NCBI GenBank assembly: GCA_030672225.1 | Contig: DAOVGW010000017.1 | Span: 1-22,029 of the forward strand | DNA length: 22,029 nucleotides | Source of the DNA: Dehalococcoidales bacterium | Lineage (GTDB): Bacteria > Chloroflexota > Dehalococcoidia > Dehalococcoidales > ARS1013 | Reading direction: 5' to 3' | Shown: positions 7,022 through 14,372 of the stretch, piece by piece | How positions within the stretch are numbered: the first letter of the stretch is position 1 | How the letters are laid out: every line of letters begins with the position of its first letter | Notes under the pieces: model-generated | Databases searched by the model: none | Told to the model about the DNA's origin: nothing | Seen by the model: the letters and a program-made list of their open reading frames with translations, nothing else | Translations under genes and position numbers: made by a program

Positions 7022-7411
7022 CTATTTCTTGGTCATGCCGCGCCTCTGTCCCCTACCGGCAACTGTCTTTCTGGCGCCACGTTTAGTACGAGCATTAGTT
7101 CGTGTTCGTTGCCCTCTAAGCGGCAGGTTGCGGCGATGTCTCAAACCGCGGTAACTACCAATGTCAATGAGGCGCTTAATGTTAAGGTTAACCTCTTTTC
7201 TAAGCCCACCCTCAACCTTAAGCTCCCGGTCAATAAGCTCACGAAGACGGTTAATTTCCTCATCAGTAAGTCTATCCACCCTGGTATCAGGGTCAATACC
7301 AGTCTGGGCTAGTAGCTTTTGACTCAAAGTAGAGCCAATACCATAGATATATTGCAGCGAAACCCAAACTGGCTTTTTCTTGGGTATGTCCACTCCGGCG
7401 ATACGCGCCAC
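7022..7411 (-). CDS. rpsM: 30S ribosomal protein S13
   Basis: S13 sits in the head of the 30S subunit and contacts P-site tRNA and the B1 bridges. The 129-residue product opens MARIAGVDIPKKKPVWVSL, continues with YIYGIGSTLSQKLLAQTGID and has the basic end RGLRHRRNLPLRGQRTRTNA then RTKRGARKT. The start is GTG, supported by AAGGAGG (7417-7423) 5 bases upstream. It lies between rpmJ and rpsK as usual. Confidence 0.98.
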   Translation of the reverse strand: MARIAGVDIPKKKPVWVSLQYIYGIGSTLSQKLLAQTGIDPDTRVDRLTDEEINRLRELIDRELKVEGGLRKEVNLNIKRLIDIGSYRGLRHRRNLPLRGQRTRTNARTKRGARKTVAGRGQRRGMTKK

Positions 7412-7426
7412 TTGTGCCTCCTTAAG

Positions 7427-7540
7427 CTAGCCCTGCCTCTGCTTATGCTTGGGGTTAGGGCAGATGATTCTCACTACCCCCCGACGCTTGACTATCTTGC
7501 ATTTTTCACATCTAACCTTAACTGAGGCTCTAACTTTCAT
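7427..7540 (-). CDS. rpmJ: 50S ribosomal protein L36, zinc-binding form
   Basis: L36 is the smallest large-subunit protein. The 37-residue product MKVRASVKVRCEKCKIVKRR then GVVRIICPNPKHKQRQG matches the family almost end to end. The zinc ligands Cys11, Cys14, Cys27 and His32 are all present, so this is the zinc-dependent form. It starts with ATG at 7540 and ends TAG at 7427. A GGGAAG about 5 bases upstream may be the ribosome binding site. It lies between infA and rpsM. Confidence 0.95.
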   Translation of the reverse strand: MKVRASVKVRCEKCKIVKRRGVVRIICPNPKHKQRQG

Positions 7541-7571
7541 TATAACTTCCCAACCCGTCTTGACCTAATCC

Positions 7572-7790
7572 TTACTTAAACCGATAGGTAATCCTACCAC
7601 GACTGAGGTCATAGGGAGACAGCTGAACTAACACTCTGTCGCCAGGTAAGATTCTAATGTAGTGCACCCTCATCTTACCCGAAATATGAGCCAGTACTTT
7701 ATGCCCGTTAGGCAACTCAACACGAAAGGTAGCACTAGGTAACGCCTCAACTACAACCCCCTCGACCTCAATAGCCTCCTTCTTAGGCAA
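7572..7790 (-). CDS. infA: Translation initiation factor IF-1
   Basis: IF-1 occupies the ribosomal A site during initiation. The 72-residue OB-fold protein reads MPKKEAIEVEGVVVEALPSA at its start, then NGHKVLAHISGKMR and RILPGDRVLVQLSPYD, and ends RGRITYRFK. I chose TTG at 7790: GGAGGTG (7798-7804) lies 7 bases upstream and the N-terminus then matches the family. The ATG at 7814 would add eight residues read from the end of map. The chosen start overlaps the map stop by 8 nt. Confidence 0.95.
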   Translation of the reverse strand: MPKKEAIEVEGVVVEALPSATFRVELPNGHKVLAHISGKMRVHYIRILPGDRVLVQLSPYDLSRGRITYRFK

Positions 7791-8532
7791 CAGTAAGCAC
7801 CTCCGGCTCACCATCAGTAATCAAAATTGTGTGTTCAAAGTGTGCCGAAAGACTGCCATCAGCAGTGAGCACCACCCAGCGGTCACTGCCAAGCCGAGTA
7901 CGCCAGCTACCAGCATTTACCATAGGTTCCAGGGCAAGGGTCATGCCCCTTTTTAGCTTCAGTCCTTCCCCCAGCCGACCAAAATTAGGCACCTGGGGCT
8001 CCTCGTGCATCTCCCGTCCAATGCCATGGCCAGTATATTCACGCACCACAGAAAAACCCCTTGACTCAGCATAATACTGAATGGCGGCTGAAATGTCTCC
8101 CAATCTTGCCCCGCAAAAAGCGGCGGCGATGCCAGCCTTCAGGGCGCCTTCAGTAGTTTTAACAAGCTTTCCTGCTTGGGGACTAATTTCCCCCACTGCC
8201 ACCGTCACGGCAAAATCACCCTGAAAGCCATTATAAATTGCTCCCATGTCAAGAGATACGATATCGCCCTCATTTAAAACCCGCTCCCCCGGAATGCCGT
8301 GCACTATCTCATCATTTACTGAGACACAGAGACTTGCCGGAAATCCCCGGTATCCCTTGAAGGAGGCTTTAGCCCCCAGTTTTTCTAGTTCCTGAGCCGC
8401 CATAATATCCAGCTCCTTTGTTTTCATACCTGGTCTTAAGTGTAACTTAAGCATCTCCATTACCGCCGCCACAATCCTACCAGCTTGCCGCATGGCAGCA
8501 ATCTCACGCTCAGACTTAATAATTATACTCAT
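7783..8532 (-). CDS. map: Methionine aminopeptidase, type I
   Basis: This enzyme removes the initiator methionine from new proteins in the cytosol. The 249-residue product has the five metal ligands of the pita-bread fold: Asp95 (SLDMGA), Asp106 (QGDFAVT), His169 (GHGIGREMHEEP), Glu202 (ALEPMV) and Glu233 (FEHTI). His79 in VNDEIVHGIP is the conserved substrate-pocket histidine. Length fits the simple type I form without an N-terminal extension. Its ATG overlaps the adk TGA stop (ATGA), and its end overlaps infA, giving a tightly coupled adk-map-infA set. Confidence 0.97.
   Translation of the reverse strand: MSIIIKSEREIAAMRQAGRIVAAVMEMLKLHLRPGMKTKELDIMAAQELEKLGAKASFKGYRGFPASLCVSVNDEIVHGIPGERVLNEGDIVSLDMGAIYNGFQGDFAVTVAVGEISPQAGKLVKTTEGALKAGIAAAFCGARLGDISAAIQYYAESRGFSVVREYTGHGIGREMHEEPQVPNFGRLGEGLKLKRGMTLALEPMVNAGSWRTRLGSDRWVVLTADGSLSAHFEHTILITDGEPEVLTVA
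7798..7804 (-). promoter_or_regulatory. Ribosome binding site of infA inside map
   Basis: GGAGGTG on the minus strand lies 7 bases before TTG at 7790, inside the final codons of map. It decides the infA start in favour of TTG over the upstream ATG at 7814. Confidence 0.8.
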
Positions 8533-9191
8533 CCAGCTATAAGCTCTCTCCCCCGAAGGGCAGTAATTATTCTACTGCCCACCTCAGCTATGCTCCCCTC
8601 TCCAGCCACCTCCAGCAGTTTGCCTCCTTGAGTATAATAGTCAATAAGGGGGGCCGTCTCAGTAAAATATACCATAAGCCGCTTCCCAACCGTTTCGGCG
8701 GTATCATCAGGACGCCTCGTAAGCTCACCGCCGCACAGGTCACACCTATCCTGAACCCTGGGCGGAGAGCTTTGGCTATGGTAGGACGTCTGGCAGTTGC
8801 GGCAAACCCAACGCCCGCTCAAGCGCTTTATCAATTCCTCTTCAGAGACCTTGATGTATACCACCCAATCTATAGCCTTACTCTGCTGCGCCAGAGCCTT
8901 ATCCAGTGCCTCAACCTGATTAAGATTTCTGGGAAAGCCGTCAAGGATTACCCCATTGTGGCAATCTGGTGCTGACACCCGTTCCAAAACCACCTGTATC
9001 GCTAGTTCATCAGCTACCAGAATCCCCTTCTCCATACAAGCCTTAATCTTAAGCCCCAATTCATTACCTCGCTCTATAGCTTGCCGCAACAGGTCACCGG
9101 AAGCAATATGCGCCAGCCCTAGCTCCCGAGCCACACTAGCTGCCTGGGTTCCCTTACCTGAGCCAGGGGCTCCCAGGAAAATAATATACAT
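8529..9191 (-). CDS. adk: Adenylate kinase with zinc-binding LID
   Basis: Adenylate kinase converts ATP and AMP to two ADP. The 220-residue product begins MYIIFLGAPGSGKGTQA with the P-loop at 7-15. It has the AMP-site segments SGDLLRQ and DGFPRN and a long LID domain with zinc ligands Cys130, Cys133, Cys150 and Cys153 (RWVCRNC and RCDLCGG). The zinc LID is common in Gram-positive-type and thermophilic lineages. The start is ATG with TAGGAG 6 bases upstream, 9 nt after secY. Confidence 0.97.
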   Translation of the reverse strand: MYIIFLGAPGSGKGTQAASVARELGLAHIASGDLLRQAIERGNELGLKIKACMEKGILVADELAIQVVLERVSAPDCHNGVILDGFPRNLNQVEALDKALAQQSKAIDWVVYIKVSEEELIKRLSGRWVCRNCQTSYHSQSSPPRVQDRCDLCGGELTRRPDDTAETVGKRLMVYFTETAPLIDYYTQGGKLLEVAGEGSIAEVGSRIITALRGRELIAG

Positions 9192-9200
9192 CCACTACTC

Positions 9201-10523
9201 CTATTTTATAAAGCCCTCATAGCGGCGCATGGTCAACTGCGCCTCCATCTGCTTCATAGTGTCCAGAACAACGCCGACCACAATAAGCATGCCGAAGCTA
9301 GAAAGCTGAATCATCTGAACATTGGTAATCTCACGAGCCATGAAGGGCATTATGGCCACCCCAGCCAAGAAAAGGGCGCCGGCCCAGGTAATATGGATAA
9401 TGACACCATTAAGGTAACTAGCTGTCTGCTTGCCTGGCCTAATCCCAGGGACAAAACCCCCCTGTCGTTGTAAGACACCGGGCAGGTCCTGCTGTTGAAA
9501 AATCACCATGGTATAAAAGAAGGCAAAGGCAACTACCATGAAGAAAAAGAAGCCCCAGTAGAAGAAACCCATAGGCAGAGCAGCCTCAGGATTAAACAAA
9601 TTCATAATGGCATTGGCAAAGTTAGGGTCCGCCCCAGCTGGATTAGCAAAGTAACTGGCGACCATGCCCGGGAACAGCACCAGCGCCATGGCAAAGATAA
9701 GGGGTATCATGCCGGCAGTGTTTACCCTAAGTGGAATATAGGTCGAGCCTGATTGCCGATACATACGGCCGCTGCGGAAGACACTTTTGGCATACTGAAC
9801 CGGAATACGGCGGTGGGCTTCAGTAAAGATGACTATGACTACCGTAGTGGCCAAGCCTATGAGAATAAAGAAAATCAAACCCCACCCCTGATCCTGCGCC
9901 AAAGTCAGACGGCCCTGGCCGATCATTTCAAATAAGCCGGCCACGATGCCAGCAAAGATTATAATAGATATGCCATTACCGATACCATACTGGGTAATCA
10001 GCTCCCCCAGCCAGACCAGGAACATAGTGCCGGCTACTATCGCCAGAACCATAGCCACGGTTGGCAGCGTGTCAGTACTGACAACCGCCCCCTGACTCCG
10101 GAGAAGCATTATCTGTCCATAACCACCAAGCCCAGCCATAGGCACTGTGAGCCAGTGGGTAATCATGTTTATCTTGTTCCTGCCAGCATCTCCCTCCCGG
10201 GCAAGGGCTTGCAGGCGCGGGATAACGGGCGTCATTAGCTGCATAACAATGGTAGATGTTATATAGGGATAAACGCCCAGTGCCACCACGGAAAAGTTTC
10301 TCATGGCACCGCCACTGAAGAAATCAAACATGCCCAGCATGGCGTTAGCCTCGAATAAATCCGCCAATGCCCCTAGATTCACCCCGGGCAGGGTCACGTG
10401 AGCCACCAGACGAAATACCACCAGAATACCGAAGACAATAAGAATTCGGCGCCTTAAGTCGGGCAGACTGAAGGCATCGAGCATCGCCTGCAACAATCGC
10501 GGCCTAGTCTGCCTTGACGGCAT
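9201..10523 (-). CDS. secY: Preprotein translocase subunit SecY
   Basis: SecY forms the membrane channel for protein export and insertion. The 440-residue product shows multiple hydrophobic segments consistent with the usual ten. Conserved stretches include the plug/TM2 region GVYPYITSTIVMQLM, the TM5 region GIGNGISIIIFAGI, the cytoplasmic-loop residues AHRRIPVQYAK and PGIRPGKQTASYL. The start was set at ATG 10523 rather than the longer frame from 10547, because GGAGGAGGT (10529-10537) lies 5 bases upstream. That site is inside rplO, whose end overlaps secY by 20 nt. Confidence 0.97.
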   Translation of the reverse strand: MPSRQTRPRLLQAMLDAFSLPDLRRRILIVFGILVVFRLVAHVTLPGVNLGALADLFEANAMLGMFDFFSGGAMRNFSVVALGVYPYITSTIVMQLMTPVIPRLQALAREGDAGRNKINMITHWLTVPMAGLGGYGQIMLLRSQGAVVSTDTLPTVAMVLAIVAGTMFLVWLGELITQYGIGNGISIIIFAGIVAGLFEMIGQGRLTLAQDQGWGLIFFILIGLATTVVIVIFTEAHRRIPVQYAKSVFRSGRMYRQSGSTYIPLRVNTAGMIPLIFAMALVLFPGMVASYFANPAGADPNFANAIMNLFNPEAALPMGFFYWGFFFFMVVAFAFFYTMVIFQQQDLPGVLQRQGGFVPGIRPGKQTASYLNGVIIHITWAGALFLAGVAIMPFMAREITNVQMIQLSSFGMLIVVGVVLDTMKQMEAQLTMRRYEGFIK

Positions 10524-10968
10524 CGCCAACCTCCTCCGCTTTGCCACCGGCGGCTTCTATTTTGGCTTTTGCTGCCGCCGAGAATTTGTTCACCCTGACC
10601 ACAAGGGGACGATTAAGACTACCATCAGACAGAATCTTGATTGGAAACCGTAACGATTTCACCACTCCAGCAGCCACAAGGCTCTCTGGTGTTACCTCAC
10701 TGCCAGCCTCAAACATGTTAAGCCTGGCTATATTGACGACACTGTACTCTGTCCTGAAGATATTAGTAAAGCCGCGCTTTCGGGGCACGCGCTTGATTAA
10801 AGGCAGCTGCCCACCTTCAAAGCCAGGCCGAATCCTGTAGCCAGAACGAGATTTCTGCCCCCCACTACCCCTACCGGAATAGGTACCGTGGCCACTGCCA
10901 TTGCCACGACCCACCCGCTTCCTGTTTTTTCTGGAGCCAGGAGCCGGGGCCAGTTCATCTTGCCTCAC
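10504..10968 (-). CDS. rplO: 50S ribosomal protein L15
   Basis: L15 is a late-assembly large-subunit protein. The 154-residue product has the glycine- and basic-rich N-terminal half (KNRKRVGRGNGSGHGTYSGR, then GSGGQKSRSGYR) and the conserved FEGGQLPLIKRVPRKRGF. The C-terminal half has the usual L15 globular fold region. The start is GTG, overlapping the rpmD stop as GTGA. Its last codons carry the secY ribosome binding site. Confidence 0.96.
   Translation of the reverse strand: MRQDELAPAPGSRKNRKRVGRGNGSGHGTYSGRGSGGQKSRSGYRIRPGFEGGQLPLIKRVPRKRGFTNIFRTEYSVVNIARLNMFEAGSEVTPESLVAAGVVKSLRFPIKILSDGSLNRPLVVRVNKFSAAAKAKIEAAGGKAEEVGDAVKAD
10529..10537 (-). promoter_or_regulatory. Ribosome binding site of secY inside rplO
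   Basis: GGAGGAGGT on the minus strand lies 5 bases before ATG at 10523 and inside the last codons of rplO. It fixes the secY start and suggests coupled translation. Confidence 0.8.
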
Positions 10969-11150
10969 AAGCTTGCTTCCTCCACTTTAACTAAATGTCT
11001 CACCTTAATAATCATACCCCGAATTGAGGGCAAATCATCATGGATGACACTCTGGTTTAGCCGTTTAAAACCGAGAGCCCTAAGGGTTCTCCTCTGGTCA
11101 TCAGCATAGCCAATAGCACTTTTAACCCAGGTGATACGGAGCCTAGCCAC
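10965..11150 (-). CDS. rpmD: 50S ribosomal protein L30
   Basis: L30 is a small large-subunit protein that some bacterial groups lack. The 61-residue product reads RITWVKSAIGYADDQRRTLR then ALGFKRLNQSVIHDDLPSIR, with the family core of an SxIG turn followed by a basic helix. The start is GTG with AGGAGG 9 bases upstream, inside the end of rpsE, which it overlaps by 8 nt. It overlaps rplO by 4 nt. Confidence 0.95.
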   Translation of the reverse strand: MARLRITWVKSAIGYADDQRRTLRALGFKRLNQSVIHDDLPSIRGMIIKVRHLVKVEEASL

Positions 11151-11670
11151 CAGTTACCGCCTCCTGCCCTTTTGGGGCTCCTTTGCGCCTGGCTAACTCT
11201 GCCTTTGGGTCCCTGAGCTGGCTTAGTGCCAGTATCGTTGCCTTAGCCACGTTAACCTTATTTGAGCTACCCAATGACTTGGTAAGAATATCCTTAATCC
11301 CAACAGCCTCAACCACAGCCCGAACGCTACCACCAGCAATAAGGCCTGTACCCGGTGACGCCGGCTTTAAGAGAACCTTGGCGGCTCCTAACTTAACCAG
11401 TATCTCATGAGGAATGGTATTGCCCGCCAGGCGCACTTTAATCAAATTCTTCTTGGCAATAGTGCTCGCCTTACTAATGGCCAGGGGCACCTCATTAGCC
11501 TTGCCAACCCCAACGCCGACGTGACCATTGCCGTCACCGGCCACCATTAGGACACTGAAACTGAGGCGCTTACCTCCCTTAACCACCTTGGAGACGCGAT
11601 TGATATAGACCAGCTTATCATTCAAGCTAAGTTCGGTCGGGTCTATCTTGTTTATTGGCCGCTTTACCAC
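11143..11670 (-). CDS. rpsE: 30S ribosomal protein S5
   Basis: S5 works with S4 in decoding fidelity. The protein shows the double-stranded RNA-binding-like N-terminal domain (LVYINRVSKVVKGGKRLSFS, then GDGNGHVGVGVGKA) and the C-terminal S5 domain (KPASPGTGLIAGGSVRAVVE and GIKDILTKSLGSSNKVNVAK). I chose GTG at 11670, giving 175 residues beginning MVKRPINKIDPTELSL, because it lies after the rplR stop, AAGGGAT lies about 10 bases upstream and the beginning resembles other S5 proteins. GTG at 11703 is an alternative. The frame stays open to 11766, but that part only reads through rplR. Confidence 0.94.
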   Translation of the reverse strand: MVKRPINKIDPTELSLNDKLVYINRVSKVVKGGKRLSFSVLMVAGDGNGHVGVGVGKANEVPLAISKASTIAKKNLIKVRLAGNTIPHEILVKLGAAKVLLKPASPGTGLIAGGSVRAVVEAVGIKDILTKSLGSSNKVNVAKATILALSQLRDPKAELARRKGAPKGQEAVTGG

Positions 11671-11686
11671 CTTAAAACCATCCCTT

Positions 11687-12052
11687 TTAGAATTTAAGTC
11701 CACCCTCACGGGCGGCCTCAGCCAGGGCTTTAACCCGGCCATGATATTTATAGCCACCACGGTCAAAAACCACCTGTGTTATCCCCATACTCAAGGCTCT
11801 CTTGGCTAGTAAAGAACCAACCAGATCAGCCTGAGCTGACTTGTTCTTGCTCACGATCTCACCCTTTATCTCCGGCTCAATAGTTGAGGCAGAGGCCAGT
11901 GTGTGACTTCGCTCATCGTCAATAACCTGGGCATAAATATGGTTCAGGCTACGGAAGACGCACAAACGAGGCCTTACAGCTATGCCCTCTACCTTAGCTC
12001 TGACTCTGGCATGTCTTCCATAGCGTGCCGCTCTCGGTCCATCCTTGCCCAT
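11687..12052 (-). CDS. rplR: 50S ribosomal protein L18
   Basis: L18 binds 5S rRNA with L5. The 121-residue product has the basic N-terminus (RYGRHARVRAKVEGIAVRPR), the conserved RLCVFRSLNHIYAQVIDD, and the C-terminal FDRGGYKYHGRVKALAEAAR then EGGLKF. The ATG shares one base with the rplF stop (TAATG). Length and position are standard. Confidence 0.97.
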   Translation of the reverse strand: MGKDGPRAARYGRHARVRAKVEGIAVRPRLCVFRSLNHIYAQVIDDERSHTLASASTIEPEIKGEIVSKNKSAQADLVGSLLAKRALSMGITQVVFDRGGYKYHGRVKALAEAAREGGLKF

Positions 12053-12606
12053 TACATACTCTCTCCGATAGCCTTGCCTGCCTTGCCCGGCTTAAGGTGA
12101 ACTACCTCACCGACGTATCTAATACCCTTACCTTTATAAGCATCAGGGGGACGAATAGCCCTAATTTCAGCGGCCATCTGTCCAACTGCTTCTTTTGAAA
12201 TCCCGCTAACCTTGATGTGATTTGCCCCTTCCACATCCAGGGAAACACCTGGTAATGGCAATACCTCTACCAGATGCGAGTAGCCAACCCGAATTATCAG
12301 CTTATCCCCTGCCTTTTCCACCCGATAACCAACCCCCACTATCTCAAGGCTTTTCTCAAAACCTTTGGTCACTCCGGCCACCATGTTAGCCAGAAGGCTC
12401 CGTGTCAGCCCGTGCAGGGAGCAGTGCAGCTTGCTATCACTGGGTCGCGATACTGTAAGGACATCACTCTCCAGGGTTATAGATATATCCGGGTTAAAAC
12501 GACGATGGAGCTCCCCCTTGGGCCCGGTTACAGTAACCCCACCCTCTTCAATAGCCACCATTACCCCCGGTGGCACAGTTATTGGCATTCGCCCTACCCG
12601 AGACAT
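12052..12606 (-). CDS. rplF: 50S ribosomal protein L6
   Basis: L6 binds near the sarcin-ricin region of 23S rRNA. The 184-residue product opens MSRVGRMPITVPPGV and contains the two repeated L6 folds, with the hallmark GVGYRVEKAGDKLIIRVGYSH at their junction. It ends RPPDAYKGKGIRYVGE and KPGKAGKAIGESM. The start is ATG with GAGGT 8 bases upstream. It follows rpsH by 21 nt and is joined to rplR by TAATG. Confidence 0.98.
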   Translation of the reverse strand: MSRVGRMPITVPPGVMVAIEEGGVTVTGPKGELHRRFNPDISITLESDVLTVSRPSDSKLHCSLHGLTRSLLANMVAGVTKGFEKSLEIVGVGYRVEKAGDKLIIRVGYSHLVEVLPLPGVSLDVEGANHIKVSGISKEAVGQMAAEIRAIRPPDAYKGKGIRYVGEVVHLKPGKAGKAIGESM

Positions 12607-12627
12607 ATATAAAACCTCAAGACTTGC

Positions 12628-13026
12628 TTACCAGACATAGCACAAAAGCTCACCGCCAACCCCCTGACGCCAGGCTTTCTGACCAGTCATCACTCCTTTG
12701 GCGGTAGACACAATAGCAATACCAAGACCCCCATAAACACGAGGCATCTCCTTCCGCGGCACATATATCCTCAGCCCTGGTTTGCTTATCCGCTTCAAGC
12801 CCAAGATAAGCGGCTGGTTTTCCTCATCATACCTAAGAGCAATTTTAATCTGCCGGTGCGGTCGGCTACCGACTACTTCATAGTCAGCAATAAAACCCTC
12901 TTGCTTAAGAATTTTGGCAATATAAAGCTTCATCCGCGAGGACGGAACTAGCACCGAACCATGCCTGGCCATAATAGCGTTGCGTATCCGGGTCAACATA
13001 TCAGCTATTGGGTCAGAGACGCTCAT
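12628..13026 (-). CDS. rpsH: 30S ribosomal protein S8
   Basis: S8 binds the central domain of 16S rRNA and in E. coli represses the spc operon. No matching mRNA target was recognised here. The 132-residue product begins MSVSDPIADMLTRIRNA, contains LKRISKPGLRIYVPRKEMPR and ends GIAIVSTAKGVMTGQKAWRQ then GVGGELLCYVW. The start is ATG with GGGAG 6 bases upstream. Confidence 0.98.
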   Translation of the reverse strand: MSVSDPIADMLTRIRNAIMARHGSVLVPSSRMKLYIAKILKQEGFIADYEVVGSRPHRQIKIALRYDEENQPLILGLKRISKPGLRIYVPRKEMPRVYGGLGIAIVSTAKGVMTGQKAWRQGVGGELLCYVW

Positions 13027-13048
13027 CTTCTACTCCCTAAGTCTATAG

Positions 13049-13234
13049 TTACCAACTTGATTTTCTCACGCCTGGAATCTGCCCGGCAAGAGCCAGCCCC
13101 CGAAAACAAATACGACACAGGCCAAAGGGGCGCATATAGGCACGAGGCCGACCACACAGATAACAGCGATTACGCTGCTTTACCCTATATTTAGCTGGGC
13201 GCAGCGACTTTATGATTTTTGATTTCTTAGCCAC
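13049..13234 (-). CDS. rpsN: 30S ribosomal protein S14, zinc-binding (type Z)
   Basis: S14 sits in the 30S head near S3 and S10. The 61-residue length and the zinc site CYLC (24-27) with CRIC (40-43) mark the short zinc form rather than the longer, cysteine-free one. The C-terminal GLALAGQIPGVRKSSW is characteristic. The start is GTG with GAGGT 4 bases upstream. It lies 7 nt after rplE. Confidence 0.97.
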   Translation of the reverse strand: MAKKSKIIKSLRPAKYRVKQRNRCYLCGRPRAYMRPFGLCRICFRGLALAGQIPGVRKSSW

Positions 13235-13241
13235 CTTTACC

Positions 13242-13784
13242 TCAATCCTTACTGAAAGGCATACCTAACAGCTTTAGTAGTTCTCTGCCTTCCTCATCCC
13301 TTCGAGCGGTAGTAACAACCGAAACTTCCAGCCCCCTAGGCTTATCTATCTTGTCATAATCTATCTCGGGAAAGACGGTCTGCTCCTTAAGACCCAGGGT
13401 ATAGTTACCCTGGCCATCAAAGGAGTCTGGGGAAACCCCCTGAAACTCCCGTATCCGCGGCAGGATGATGTTCATCAGCTTAAAAAGAAACTCATACATG
13501 CGCTCCCCCCGCAGAGTTACCTTTAGGCCGATAGGCATCCCGGTCCTCAGGTGAAAGGCAGCGATTGACTTCCTGGCCCGGGTAGTCACCGGGTGCTGCC
13601 CGGAAATAGCTGCCAAATCGCTCTGGGCTGCCTCCAGAGCCTTGGCATTTTGAATTGCCTCGCCGACACCAATATTGAGCACCACCTTTTCCAGACGCGG
13701 CACCCGCATCATGTTCTTATAGCCATAAAGCTCCATCATGGCCGGGACAACCTCTTTTCTATATCGTTCCTTTAAGGCGGACAT
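13242..13784 (-). CDS. rplE: 50S ribosomal protein L5
   Basis: L5 binds 5S rRNA and contacts the P-site tRNA. The 180-residue product contains VPRLEKVVLNIGVGEA, the conserved RKSIAAFHLRTGMPIGLKVT, LRGERMYEFL and the C-terminal FPEIDYDKIDKPRGLEVSVV. The ATG directly abuts the rplX stop (TAAATG), and GAGGT in the rplX end serves as ribosome binding site. Confidence 0.98.
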   Translation of the reverse strand: MSALKERYRKEVVPAMMELYGYKNMMRVPRLEKVVLNIGVGEAIQNAKALEAAQSDLAAISGQHPVTTRARKSIAAFHLRTGMPIGLKVTLRGERMYEFLFKLMNIILPRIREFQGVSPDSFDGQGNYTLGLKEQTVFPEIDYDKIDKPRGLEVSVVTTARRDEEGRELLKLLGMPFSKD

Positions 13785-14096
13785 TTAATCAATTACCTCA
13801 CGGCAAGATTTGCAAAAGCGAACTTTTTTACCGCCCTCCAAAAAGCGAAAGCCAACCCACGTCGGACGGTTACACTTATTGCACACCAGCATAAGGTTTG
13901 ACACATGGATTGGCGCCTCACGCTCTATTATGCCAGCCTGTCTAACCTGACCGGTTGCCCGGGCGTGCCTTTTAATAAAGTTGACACCATCAACGAGTAG
14001 CCGTTCATCCTTGGGGGAGGAAAGTCGGACCTTGCCCTTCTTACCCCTATCCTTGCCGGCGATAACCAACACAGTATCGTTCTTTCTAATCTTCAT
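13785..14096 (-). CDS. rplX: 50S ribosomal protein L24 with zinc-type C-terminus
   Basis: L24 starts large-subunit assembly. The 103-residue product has the KOW motif in VLVIAGKDRGKKGKV and the conserved GVNFIKRH. Its C-terminal part carries CNKC (72-75) and CKSC (95-98), the zinc-ribbon-like extension found in many bacteria. The start is ATG. Normally it follows rplN directly; here two foreign genes lie between them, and the gap to the nearer one is 30 nt. Confidence 0.97.
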   Translation of the reverse strand: MKIRKNDTVLVIAGKDRGKKGKVRLSSPKDERLLVDGVNFIKRHARATGQVRQAGIIEREAPIHVSNLMLVCNKCNRPTWVGFRFLEGGKKVRFCKSCREVID

Positions 14097-14126
14097 AGCT
14101 GCTAAAAGTACCCTAAAAGACCTAGG

Positions 14127-14372
14127 TTAGTCGGGTTTTGCCTTCCCCTCCATTAACCGGTTATACTTTTCCTCCCCGATGCACTCCTTGGCATGTTGGC
14201 ACCACTCTATACAGGAAGGAACATCCTCTCTAAAGACTGTGGCGCCACATCTGGTGCATTTAGCCCTTAGCTCATCACTCCACATCTCCACTTCCTCCCC
14301 GCACTCGGGGCATTTTTTTAAAGAAGGGATAGGAGTTCTAATATTCCCGCTTCCCGGGCATTTATCCAGCAC
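14127..14372 (-). CDS. Small cysteine-rich zinc-ribbon protein of unknown function
   Basis: This 81-residue protein has eight cysteines. CPEC (21-24) and CTRC (39-42) form a classic zinc ribbon. Cys5 (DKCPGS) together with Cys54, Cys58 and Cys64 (PSCIEWCQHAKEC) could form a second metal or Fe-S site, which is an inference. From memory, similar small proteins in anaerobes are sometimes labelled phosphohydrolase without real support, and some lie beside ferredoxins like the one upstream here. The start is GTG, supported by GAGGTGG about 9 bases upstream. It overlaps the ferredoxin gene by 11 nt, so the two are probably translated together. It ends 30 nt before rplX. Function is unknown. Confidence 0.8.
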   Translation of the reverse strand: MLDKCPGSGNIRTPIPSLKKCPECGEEVEMWSDELRAKCTRCGATVFREDVPSCIEWCQHAKECIGEEKYNRLMEGKAKPD

